This document shows, in pieces, positions 20,333 through 27,463 of a DNA stretch of 64,000 bases. Location of the stretch: NCBI GenBank assembly GCA_902826575.1, contig CADEFJ010000001.1, forward strand, positions 1-64,000, in the 5' to 3' direction. The notes beneath the pieces are model-generated. The model had not been told where the DNA came from. It saw only the letters and a list, made by a program, of their open reading frames with translations, and did not search any database. How positions within the stretch are numbered: the first letter of the stretch is position 1; the number at the start of each line of letters is the position of its first letter. Both the position numbers and the translations under genes were made by a program. The stretch comes from an uncultured Pseudomonadota bacterium. GTDB taxonomy: Bacteria > Pseudomonadota > Gammaproteobacteria > Steroidobacterales > Steroidobacteraceae.

Positions 20333-20752
20333 TCAGCGCAGCGCGGCGGTGATCCCGAGACTGTGCAGCAGGCCGAGCGGGTGGTGGGTGCGCGCGATGC
20401 TGAAGACGAAGACGTAGACGGCGAGCGCGCAGGCCCAGCACACGAAGCGGTTGCGCCGCGTGGCGCTGCGCTTCAGTGCGAAGCTGCCGAGCACGACATA
20501 CACGACGATCAGCGACACCTTGACCGTCAGCCAGTCATGCACATACGGATACTGTTTCACGATGGCCATCAACAGCAGTGCCGCGCCCAGCAGTGTCGTG
20601 TCGATCGTGTAAGTGAGATAGCGCAGCGGCGTCGCCATTGTCCAGCGGGCGCCGAGATGTCCCGCGAGCCCGCGCAGGAAGAACAGCCCGCCGCTCGCGA
20701 TCACCGTTGCGACGTGCACCGACTTGATCCAGGGATAGAACTCGAACAACAC
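20333..20752 (-). CDS. SirB2-family membrane protein
   Basis: A 139-aa integral membrane protein with four predicted helices. The family start is FEFYPWIKSVHVATVIASGGLFFLRG, followed by LRYLTYTIDTTLLGAALLL, DWLTVKVSLIVVYVVLGSFALKR and a last helix ending VFVFSIARTHHPLG. SirB2 proteins have no settled function; the name comes from an early link to invasion-gene regulation in Salmonella. It starts 5 bp after the fnr stop, so it is probably co-transcribed with that regulator. Confidence 0.85.
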   Translation of the reverse strand: MLFEFYPWIKSVHVATVIASGGLFFLRGLAGHLGARWTMATPLRYLTYTIDTTLLGAALLLMAIVKQYPYVHDWLTVKVSLIVVYVVLGSFALKRSATRRNRFVCWACALAVYVFVFSIARTHHPLGLLHSLGITAALR

Positions 20753-20757
20753 GCGAG

Positions 20758-21498
20758 CTACGCGCGCAGGACGCTGCGTGCCAGCTCCTCGAGTGCGCGG
20801 GGCTGCAGGATCTCGATTTCCCGCCGCTCGACCCGGATGAGCCCATCATCCTGGAAACGGCGGAAAACGCGGCTGACGCTTTCGGCGGCAAGGCGCAGGT
20901 AATTGGCGATGTCGGTGCGTGTCATCGTCAGCACGAACCTGGTGGGCGAAAAGCCGCGCTCGGCGTAACGGCGGGACAGTGAGACCAGGAATGCGGCCAT
21001 GCGTTCGTCCGCCGTGTAGTTGCCGGCGAGCAGTGCCGCCTTGCCGATGTCCTGGCTCAGCAGCCGGAACATCTGCTGCTGCACGCCGGGCATGCGCGTC
21101 GCGAGCGCCGCCATCGACGGGAACGAGAAGCGGCACAGCACGGTCGCTTCGAGCGCGACGGCGTTGCACGGGTAGCGGGACTGCGAAATGGCGTTGAGAC
21201 CGATCATTTCGCCGGGCAGGTAGAAGCCCTGCACCTGCTCGCGCCCGTTCGCATCGGTGACATATGTCTTGACGGTGCCGGACCGCACGGCCGCAATGGC
21301 CGTGAAGGGATCCCCTTCGCGGAAGATGTGCCCACCTTCCTCGAACGGACCCGTGTGCTGCACGAGGACGTGCAGGTCGCGCAGCTGCGATTTGTCATAG
21401 CCGCTTGCCAGGCACGCGGCTGAGAATGCACAGGTGCTGCAGAAGCGGAACTCGTCGCCATCGTCGGCTATGGCTGTGGGGCGGGAAGGGCGAAGCAC
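20758..21498 (-). CDS. fnr: FNR-type oxygen-sensing transcription regulator
   Basis: CRP/FNR-family activator that binds DNA as a dimer when its [4Fe-4S] cluster is intact under low oxygen. From GTG 21498 the protein is 246 aa. It has Cys20, Cys23 and Cys29 in FCSTCAFSAAC plus Cys122 in TVLCRFSF, the same four positions as in E. coli FNR, which also supports this start. The cyclic-nucleotide-like beta roll has FREGDPFTAIAAVRSG, and the recognition helix is LRLAAESVSRVFRRFQ with the FNR-type E-SR. The 5' end overlaps the HemN-like gene by 31 bp, so the two are translated from one mRNA. Confidence 0.94.
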   Translation of the reverse strand: MLRPSRPTAIADDGDEFRFCSTCAFSAACLASGYDKSQLRDLHVLVQHTGPFEEGGHIFREGDPFTAIAAVRSGTVKTYVTDANGREQVQGFYLPGEMIGLNAISQSRYPCNAVALEATVLCRFSFPSMAALATRMPGVQQQMFRLLSQDIGKAALLAGNYTADERMAAFLVSLSRRYAERGFSPTRFVLTMTRTDIANYLRLAAESVSRVFRRFQDDGLIRVERREIEILQPRALEELARSVLRA

Positions 21499-22619
21499 TG
21501 CGCCATGATACGCAGCATCAATCGGCCACGCGACGTGGCCCTTACGTACCCCGGCACGCAACTGGCCAGGCCGTCCCGCGCAAGCGGTTCGAGGCGCGCC
21601 AGTGCGTCGGCGAAGTGCTGCTCGAACACGATGCCGTAGCGGCGCTCGATCGCCCCGATGTCGATTTCCCCGCTGCGCAGCCACTCGGCGAGCACGTCTG
21701 TGCGCAACTGCGCTTCGGGATCGAGTGTGAGACCGCGCCAGAGGGGCAGCCGGCCGGCATCGATGGCAGCGGCCCAGTCATCGGGATCGACGAGATTCTC
21801 GCAGACGGCATCGCCGATGCGCGCGCGCGCGCCGGGCCCGAGGCCGATCTGGTCGACCTCCTGGCGCAGCTGTGGCTTCCCGGCGGCAGTGATGGCGCCA
21901 GCGATGCGGGGCGCGTCCTCTTCGAGCCAGGCGAGCGGTCGCGGGTCGAGGCCGATATCCCGGTACCCGCCCGCGTACATCGCCGCGGCCAGCGTCGCAA
22001 GCGTCTCGACGTGCGCGCCATCGTCAGCTTCGTCGGTCAGTCTGAAGGCAAGGTACCGGGGCTGCGCTTCGATCAGCGCCCGCAGGCAGCGCATGCCATC
22101 GCTCGCCACGGTCGCGGTGGGCAGGCTGATTGCAATGCCCGCGTGGCGCATGCCCTGTTCGCGGGCGGCGGCGAGTACCTGCAGTGCGCCGTCGAGGTTG
22201 CGCTCATCCGCGGCAAAGTCGACGCGTTCGATGTCGAGCGCGGCAAACGCCGCGAAATCACCGTGGCGTACACGCTGCGCGCTGACGCCGAGCGAGCGCG
22301 CGACCTGGCCCGCGGGGGCAAAATGAAAATGGCGCTCGAGGCTGCCGAACAGGGCGCCGAGCCGCGCGGGGCAAGGCTCGACGGTGGCCTCGACGTGCAC
22401 CGCGATCACGTCCCGGTCGCGGTCGAAGTGCGGTGCAACGAGTTCGATTTCGCGCCGCAGTCGTTCGATGTCGCCGGTGGTCACGATGCGCAAGGCGAGC
22501 GCCCGCGGGATCGGCTCGGCGTTGCCGCGAGCGGCTTCGGTCCGCCAGGCAGGTTCGTCGAACGCCGTGCCGAGGCGCACGAGCGGGTGCGCCGCGTCGA
22601 GTACGCGGTCATCTTGCAT
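21468..22619 (-). CDS. HemN-like protein lacking the radical-SAM cysteines
   Basis: A 383-aa protein that aligns by eye over its length with oxygen-independent coproporphyrinogen III oxidase (HemN). The HemN C-terminal domain is clear (LPLWRGLTLDPEAQLRTDVLAEWL, FGI-type YGIVFEQHF, LEPLARDGL, ATSRGRLMLRIMAQCF). So is the DIERLRREIELVAPHF helix of the barrel. The expected CxxxCxxC loop after strand 1 is deleted, and the GGGTP SAM-binding motif reads VEATVEP. It therefore should not bind the cluster or SAM, yet the frame is intact and compact. It overlaps fnr. A heme or porphyrin sensor or scaffold role is speculation. Confidence 0.8.
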   Translation of the reverse strand: MQDDRVLDAAHPLVRLGTAFDEPAWRTEAARGNAEPIPRALALRIVTTGDIERLRREIELVAPHFDRDRDVIAVHVEATVEPCPARLGALFGSLERHFHFAPAGQVARSLGVSAQRVRHGDFAAFAALDIERVDFAADERNLDGALQVLAAAREQGMRHAGIAISLPTATVASDGMRCLRALIEAQPRYLAFRLTDEADDGAHVETLATLAAAMYAGGYRDIGLDPRPLAWLEEDAPRIAGAITAAGKPQLRQEVDQIGLGPGARARIGDAVCENLVDPDDWAAAIDAGRLPLWRGLTLDPEAQLRTDVLAEWLRSGEIDIGAIERRYGIVFEQHFADALARLEPLARDGLASCVPGYVRATSRGRLMLRIMAQCFALPAPQP

Positions 22620-22620
22620 G

Positions 22621-22640
22621 TTGCGGCAAGCTTGCCGCAA
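22621..22640. repeat. Perfect 20-bp palindrome before the HemN-like gene
   Basis: TTGCGGCAAGCTTGCCGCAA reads the same on both strands and ends one base before the ATG of the HemN-like gene (start 22619 on the minus strand), 25 bp after the stop of the hemolysin III gene. It is not an FNR box (TTGAT-N4-ATCAA). It could be an operator, or a hairpin hiding the start codon if transcribed from upstream. Confidence 0.75.
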
Positions 22641-22665
22641 CGGCCTCGCGGCGCCCTGATCTGGA

Positions 22666-23328
22666 TCAGGCGGGTCGGGGGGTGACGATGACGATCAACA
22701 CCGCCGCCCAGTGCAGCGCGGCGGCGGCAATCACGAAGGAGTGCCATATCGCGCGGCGAAACGGCAGCCGCTTCGAGACGTAGACCGGCACGCCGAGGGA
22801 GTAGACGAGCCCGCCGGCCGCGATCAGCCACAGCGCCGCAGCCGGCACACTCGCGATCATCGGCACGAGCGCGACGACTGCGATCCAGCCAAGAGCGAGG
22901 TAGCCCGCCACCGACCACTTGTGCGGCAAGGCGGGGAACGCGAGCTTGGCGACGATGCCGATGAGCGCGATCGTCCACACGGCGCCGGTCATGCCAAGGG
23001 CCCAGCCACCGCTCAGGCTCAGTGTCGTGAAAGGGGTGTAGGAGCAGGCAATCATCAGGTAGATCGCCGCGTGGTCGAAGCGCCGCAGGACACGCTGGCG
23101 TGACGGCGTGCGGGTCAGGTTGTAGGCGATCGAGCAGGCGAAGGTCGCAATGAGCCCGACGCCGTAGATCGCAACGGCGGCGATCTCGCGGGCGTGGCCG
23201 CCCCGCAGCGCGAGCGAGAACAGCAACAGGGCGCCGACGGCGGCGGCGGCAATGCCGACGATATGCACCCACTGGTCGGCACGCCGCTCGCGGGCGGAAG
23301 GGTAGTGCTCGGCGGTGGCAGCGGTCAT
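22666..23328 (-). CDS. Hemolysin III family (PAQR/YqfA-like) membrane protein
   Basis: A 220-aa protein with seven hydrophobic helices of the PAQR/hemolysin III superfamily. Family marks are the N-terminal ADQWVHIVGIAAAAVGALLL, CSIAYNLTRTPSRQRVLRRFDHAAIYLMIACSYTPFTTL with the conserved S, D and H residues, and a histidine pair near the C-terminus (IWHSFVIAAAALHW). These three sites form the metal site in the superfamily. Function in bacteria is uncertain; E. coli YqfA is linked to membrane-stress control. It lies between the UspE-like and HemN-like genes on the same strand. Confidence 0.85.
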   Translation of the reverse strand: MTAATAEHYPSARERRADQWVHIVGIAAAAVGALLLFSLALRGGHAREIAAVAIYGVGLIATFACSIAYNLTRTPSRQRVLRRFDHAAIYLMIACSYTPFTTLSLSGGWALGMTGAVWTIALIGIVAKLAFPALPHKWSVAGYLALGWIAVVALVPMIASVPAAALWLIAAGGLVYSLGVPVYVSKRLPFRRAIWHSFVIAAAALHWAAVLIVIVTPRPA

Positions 23329-23374
23329 CGGCGGCGGCAGGCTCGCGGGAGCGCCGCGGGCTCCCTGTCTCTTA

Positions 23375-24247
23375 TCAGGGCTTGATGATCAGCACGTCGC
23401 ACGGCAGCCGGTCGAGGACGTGCTCGGCGGTGCTGCCGATGAACAGGCGCTCGAGGCGCGAGCGCGACACGGCGCCCATCACGACGATGCCGGCCCTGGT
23501 GGTGCGCAGCACGGCCTCGATCTGGCTTGGCACGTCACCCATGCGCAGATGCCGGCGCGCGGGCGCAATGCCGCCGCGTGCCGCCAGTTTGTCGAAGACC
23601 TTGCGGATGTTGGCGCGGTGTAGGTCCTCCGCGTCCGGCGGCAGCGTAAGCGCCACGGGCTGGCCCATGGCGCCGGGCAGCGTGGCGACCAGCGGCAGAT
23701 GGGCATGGAAAGCATGCGCACGGCCGCGCAATAGCTGCGCGAGCCCGGTGGCCGCGGCGAGCAGCTTCGCGTCGAGCTTGCCGGACTTGTCGCGCGCGTG
23801 GAACGGGTCGACGGCGGCGACGATGCCGGGCTTGCGGTAGCCGCCCGGCGTCTTGACGAGCAGCAACGGGCAGGGGCAATGGCGGATCAGTTCCCAGTCG
23901 GTGTTCCGCAGCAACAATCGCTTGCCGAAGCTGCGTGTCGCAGTCGCCGCGATCACGAGGTCGGCCCGTATCGCCTGCGCGCGGCGCATGATCGCTTCCT
24001 GTGGCGGGTAATCGATCGCGACACAGGAGCGCAGGTCCTGGCCTGCGAGCACCTTGAGCGCCGCGAGGCGCTGCATGCGATCACGCGCGGGGGCCACGGC
24101 GTGCGCGCGATCGGGGTGGATCGCATGGCACAGTTCGAGGTGTGCGCCCGCGGCTTTCGCAAGTTGCGCAGCCTTGCGCAACTGACCGGGGGGGACATGC
24201 CAGGGATCGCCGATCGCGACCAGAATTCGCTTGATCTTGAGTGTCAT
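23375..24247 (-). CDS. Tandem universal stress protein, UspE-like
   Basis: A 290-aa cytoplasmic protein made of two Usp domains (about residues 1-140 and 145-290). The first begins KIKRILVAIGDP and contains DWELIRHCPCPLLLVKTP; the second contains IVVMGAVSRSRLERLFIGSTAEHVLDRLPCDVLIIKP, close to the end of UspE. In E. coli uspE is a neighbour of fnr; here it lies three genes upstream of fnr on the same strand. ATG 24247 is chosen over GTG 24262 because a -10-like TACACT ends 6 nt before it. Confidence 0.85.
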   Translation of the reverse strand: MTLKIKRILVAIGDPWHVPPGQLRKAAQLAKAAGAHLELCHAIHPDRAHAVAPARDRMQRLAALKVLAGQDLRSCVAIDYPPQEAIMRRAQAIRADLVIAATATRSFGKRLLLRNTDWELIRHCPCPLLLVKTPGGYRKPGIVAAVDPFHARDKSGKLDAKLLAAATGLAQLLRGRAHAFHAHLPLVATLPGAMGQPVALTLPPDAEDLHRANIRKVFDKLAARGGIAPARRHLRMGDVPSQIEAVLRTTRAGIVVMGAVSRSRLERLFIGSTAEHVLDRLPCDVLIIKP

Positions 24248-24253
24248 GATGCA

Positions 24254-24259
24254 AGTGTA
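24254..24259 (-). promoter_or_regulatory. Possible -10 element of the UspE-like gene
   Basis: TACACT on the minus strand is followed by 6 nt (tgcatc) and the ATG at 24247. No Shine-Dalgarno is present, which again suggests a leaderless mRNA. No strong -35 is seen. Confidence 0.4.
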
Positions 24260-24276
24260 CACGCCAGACGGCGCAT

Positions 24277-25656
24277 CTAGAGTTCCACCGACTCGTGGTC
24301 ACTCGGGACCTGCACCTCGCAATGGAAACGCGTCTCGATCTCGCTCGCGAGTGCGCGCGCCGCGTGCTCCTCGCCGTGTACGAGGTAGGTCTTTCCCGGT
24401 GGTCGCCTGAACTTTGCGAACCAGCCGAGCAAGGCCGTGCGGTCGGCATGCGCGGAAAATCCGCCGAGCGTGACAATCTCGGCACGCACTGGGATCTCTT
24501 CGCCCGCAATGCGCACGGTGTCTGCGCCGTCGACGATGCGGCGTCCGAGCGTGCCAGCCGCCTGGTAGCCGATGAAGATGACGGTGGTGCGCGGATAGGG
24601 CAGGTGCTGGCGCAGGTGGTGGCGGATTCGGCCGCCGTCGCACATGCCGCTCGCCGCGACGATGATCGCGCCTCCGGTGAGCCTGTTCAGCGCCTTCGAC
24701 TCGTCGACCGTCTCGGTGAAGCGCACGTTCGGCGCCACGCCGCCTTTGCGTGGCTCGCGCGCGGCGCGGCGCGCCTCGGCGTCGAAGACATCGAAGTGGC
24801 GCGCGGTGATTTGCGTGACCTCCGTGGCCATAGGGGAATCGACGAACACCTGCAGGTCGTGCAGCCGTCCCGCGCGCGCGAGCTGGTTCAGGACATAGAG
24901 GAACTCCTGGGTGCGTCCGACCGCGAAGGCCGGCACGAGGACCATGCCCTTGCGCTTGTACAGGGCACGCTCCAGGGTCTCGACCAGCTCGTCGATCGTG
25001 TCGTCGTACGGGCGATGGTCGCGGTTGCCGTAGGTCGATTCGAGCAGCAGCACGTCGGCAGCGGCAATCGGTGTCGGATCGCGCACGATCGGCCGGCCGG
25101 GTTGGCCGAGATCGCCGGAGACGACGACCTTGCGCCGGTTCACGCCATCGTCCAGCCACAGCTCGATGCTGGCCGAACCGAGGATGTGACCGGCATCGCG
25201 CAGGCACACGCGGACGCCTTTGGCCGGCTCGAAGACGTCGTCGTACCCGACCGTGCGGATGAGGGGCAATACCGCATCCACATCGGCCATTGTGTAGGCG
25301 GCGACATAGTCGCCGCCGCGGCGTTGTGCGCGCGCCTGCTCGACACCCTGCAGGTAGGCGCTGTCGCGCAGCAACACTGCCGTGATGTCGCGCGTGGCTG
25401 CGGTCGCGAAGACCGGGCCGGAAAAGCCCTCGGCGGCGAGCCTTGGCAGCAGGCCGCAGTGATCCAGGTGGGCGTGCGTGAGCACCACGAAGTCGAGCGT
25501 TGCCGGGTCAAAGGCAAACGGCGCGGTGTTCGCCTCGCGCGTGGCGCGTGCGCCCTGGAAGAGGCCGCAGTCGACCAGGAAGCGGTGGTGGCCGACCTCG
25601 AAGCCGAAGCAGGAGCCCGTCACCTGACGGGCCGCCCCATGGAAGGTCAGCCGCAT
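24277..25656 (-). CDS. Beta-CASP metallo-beta-lactamase RNA hydrolase
   Basis: A 459-aa MBL-fold protein with the beta-CASP insertion typical of RNA nucleases of the CPSF73 type. Zinc ligands are in LTHAHLDHCGLL (about residues 59-70), DAGHILGSASIEL and the C-terminal YLVHGE. The beta-CASP part has LLLESTYGNRDH, PAFAVGRTQEFLYVL and IIVAASGMCDGGRIRHHL. Bacterial members cleave RNA, but the target here is unknown. It precedes the UspE-like gene by 29 bp on the same strand. Confidence 0.88.
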   Translation of the reverse strand: MRLTFHGAARQVTGSCFGFEVGHHRFLVDCGLFQGARATREANTAPFAFDPATLDFVVLTHAHLDHCGLLPRLAAEGFSGPVFATAATRDITAVLLRDSAYLQGVEQARAQRRGGDYVAAYTMADVDAVLPLIRTVGYDDVFEPAKGVRVCLRDAGHILGSASIELWLDDGVNRRKVVVSGDLGQPGRPIVRDPTPIAAADVLLLESTYGNRDHRPYDDTIDELVETLERALYKRKGMVLVPAFAVGRTQEFLYVLNQLARAGRLHDLQVFVDSPMATEVTQITARHFDVFDAEARRAAREPRKGGVAPNVRFTETVDESKALNRLTGGAIIVAASGMCDGGRIRHHLRQHLPYPRTTVIFIGYQAAGTLGRRIVDGADTVRIAGEEIPVRAEIVTLGGFSAHADRTALLGWFAKFRRPPGKTYLVHGEEHAARALASEIETRFHCEVQVPSDHESVEL

Positions 25657-25666
25657 GACAAAGCCC

Positions 25667-26347
25667 TCACGCGATAGGTTTCAGTACTCCGAAGAATGCC
25701 ACGGTCGCGATGCCTACCCAGTAGAAGTACGCGAGGATTCGCGACATGGCGATTTCCTTCGCCAGTTGCGCTTCCACGGCCGGGCGCGACGCGCCGGCAT
25801 CGAGGCTGCGAAACAGCGTGACCCAGTGGCGCATCACGACGCGCAGCACCAGGCCCATGATCAGCAGGATCGCGTACAGCGTGACCTTGACCGCATACCA
25901 GCGCGCGGCGAGCGGGCCCGCGCCGAAGATGCCCATCACGCCCGGAACGAGCAGCGCGGGAATCAGGACGTAACGCAGTGCCTCGTCGATGCGCGTCAGG
26001 CGCAGGCCGAGATCGCTCTGGTGCGTGTAGTAGGCGGACAGCGTCAGGCACAGCCACGCGCCGAAGAACAGCCAGATGCCGGTGATCCACGGGCCGCCGA
26101 GCGGCTGCAGGCCGAGGTTGTAGCCCATGTGCAGGCCGAGCGGCAGCAGCAGGATGATGCCGAGGCGCGCGAGGATGTCGATGCGGAACGCCGTGTCCAT
26201 GTGCCGGCGGCGCTCATCGAGCGACAGATTGATGTTGGTGACATAGCGCGCGGTGTTGAACACGCCCCACTCACCGCCCAGCCAGTAGACCATGGCCAGC
26301 ACGTGCAGCCAGCGCAATACACCGTGCGTCGTGATGTAGAATTCCAT
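25667..26347 (-). CDS. Conserved polytopic membrane protein, CopD/HemJ-like
   Basis: A 226-aa integral membrane protein with about five or six helices, of unclear family. The start LRWLHVLAMVYWLGGEWG resembles CopD- and HemJ-type proteins, where a histidine in the first helix binds heme or metal. RIDILARLGIILLLPLGLHMG follows with further helix-borne residues. I do not recognise a specific function. It ends 10 bp before the beta-CASP gene on the same strand. Its 5' side faces the CmcJ-like gene across about 170 bp with no clear promoter. Confidence 0.6.
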   Translation of the reverse strand: MEFYITTHGVLRWLHVLAMVYWLGGEWGVFNTARYVTNINLSLDERRRHMDTAFRIDILARLGIILLLPLGLHMGYNLGLQPLGGPWITGIWLFFGAWLCLTLSAYYTHQSDLGLRLTRIDEALRYVLIPALLVPGVMGIFGAGPLAARWYAVKVTLYAILLIMGLVLRVVMRHWVTLFRSLDAGASRPAVEAQLAKEIAMSRILAYFYWVGIATVAFFGVLKPIA

Positions 26348-26516
26348 TGTTCCGCCCCGCCTGATGGCTGATCCGGGCGATGATGAGCGCCTGCATTACG
26401 CTCATACAAGTGTAAAAACCCGTATCAGCCGTGTGTCGGGCGTCGATTTAGCGCCCCTGCAGGTACATGAACGTACTCTGTTTGTTCCGGGGCCCCCCCG
26501 CGCCGATGCTGGTCCC

Positions 26517-27296
26517 ATGGAAGCCGTACTGCGATTCGTGCGGCCGGGGACCGGCAAACCCCGTGCCTACGCCTGCGATCCACCGCCAGGGGAGCCGGAA
26601 ATTTCCGCTCCCTTCGAGACACGCAAGGTCCCGATCCGGGACCTTCGGCCGCTTGCGGCTGGATTGTCGGTCGATCGCGAGGGTTTCCAACTCATCGTGG
26701 AGCCCACGGCAGTGCGTGACTTCGACGACGAGGCAGAAGTGCGTGGCGTCTACTACCGCGAGATCGAGCAACTCGTGGTGCGCGCCACCGGAGCCGCGCG
26801 CGTGATCGTGTTCGATCACACGATCCGTCGCCGCCACCCGGACGCGGTGCGCCGGCCGGTGTACAACGTTCACGTCGATTTCACTGCCGCGTCCGGGCCG
26901 CGGCGCGTGTGCGAATTGCTGGCCGAAGAACCGGACGGTTGCGCCCGCCGGCGCCGTGCAATCATCAATGTCTGGAGGCCGATAGCCGGTCCACTGCGTG
27001 ATGCACCACTCGCGCTGGCGGACGCGCGCACGGTGGCCGCGACGGATCTGGTGGCGGCCGATCTGGTTTACCCTGGGCGTATCGGCGAGTACTACCTGCT
27101 GCGCCATGACCCGGCGCAGCGCTGGTACTACGCGCCGGCGATGGAGCCGAGCGAGGTGTTGTTGCTCAAGAACTACGACAGCGTACAGGAGGGTCATGCG
27201 CGCTTCGCGCCGCATGGGGCCTTCGAGGATCCGCACACGCCTTGCGACGCGCCGCCGCGTGCAAGCATCGAGCTGCGTACGCTGGCGTGCTTTTGA
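26517..27296 (+). CDS. CmcJ/NvfI-family oxygenase-like protein
   Basis: A 259-aa protein resembling the CmcJ/AsaB family of non-heme Fe(II)-type hydroxylases and desaturases of secondary metabolism. It has RVIVFDHTIRR, then VYNVHVDFTAASGPRRV with an H-x-D pair at about residues 120-122. INVWRPIAGPLRDAPLALADARTV, LLRHDPAQRWYYAPAMEPSEVLLLKNYDS and PHGAFEDPHTP follow, the usual order in the family. No biosynthetic partners lie nearby, so the substrate is unknown. ATG 26517 is chosen because a family-like start follows it; earlier in-frame ATGs would add an unrelated stretch. Confidence 0.75.
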   Translation: MEAVLRFVRPGTGKPRAYACDPPPGEPEISAPFETRKVPIRDLRPLAAGLSVDREGFQLIVEPTAVRDFDDEAEVRGVYYREIEQLVVRATGAARVIVFDHTIRRRHPDAVRRPVYNVHVDFTAASGPRRVCELLAEEPDGCARRRRAIINVWRPIAGPLRDAPLALADARTVAATDLVAADLVYPGRIGEYYLLRHDPAQRWYYAPAMEPSEVLLLKNYDSVQEGHARFAPHGAFEDPHTPCDAPPRASIELRTLACF

Positions 27297-27323
27297 TCCG
27301 CAGCCCATTCAACGCAGCAGACG

Positions 27324-27408
27324 TGGTGCCCAGGAGAGGACTCGAACCTCCACGGTGTTACCCGCTAGCACCTGAAGCTAGTGCGTCTACCAATTCCGCC
27401 ACCTGGGC
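27324..27408 (-). tRNA. tRNA-Leu (anticodon CAG)
   Basis: The minus strand gives an 85-nt class II tRNA with encoded CCA. The acceptor GCCCAGG pairs with CCTGGGC, the D-arm is TGGCGGAATTGGTAGACGC, the anticodon stem CTAGC/GCTAG holds loop TTCAGGT with anticodon CAG, a long variable arm follows, and the T-loop is GGTTCGAGTCC. CAG reads CTG, the dominant leucine codon here. Confidence 0.95.
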
Positions 27409-27421
27409 AGGTGGGCCGCGA

Positions 27422-27450
27422 AATCTACGCATGCCCCCCCGATCTGTCAA
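27422..27450 (-). promoter_or_regulatory. Sigma70 promoter of tRNA-Leu
   Basis: On the minus strand a perfect TTGACA (27445-27450), a 17-bp spacer and TAGATT (27422-27427) lie just upstream of tRNA-Leu. Transcription would start about 6 nt before the mature 5' end. The following bases (tcgcggcc) are GC-rich, as in stable-RNA promoters. Confidence 0.8.
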
Positions 27451-27463
27451 TTAGGCTACGCGC

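Noticed and set aside
21498..21684. Longer N-terminus for FNR
   Set aside because: The added residues are Arg-rich and unrelated; GTG 21498 places the cluster cysteines at 20, 23, 29 and 122 as in E. coli FNR.
27324..27408. tRNA-Leu as an integration site of a genomic island
   Set aside because: No direct repeat of the tRNA 3' end, integrase or composition break is seen on either side.
27452..27457. TAGGCT as a leaderless-type -10 for rnr
   Set aside because: It matches the -10 consensus in only three positions and overlaps the -35 region of the opposite tRNA-Leu promoter.
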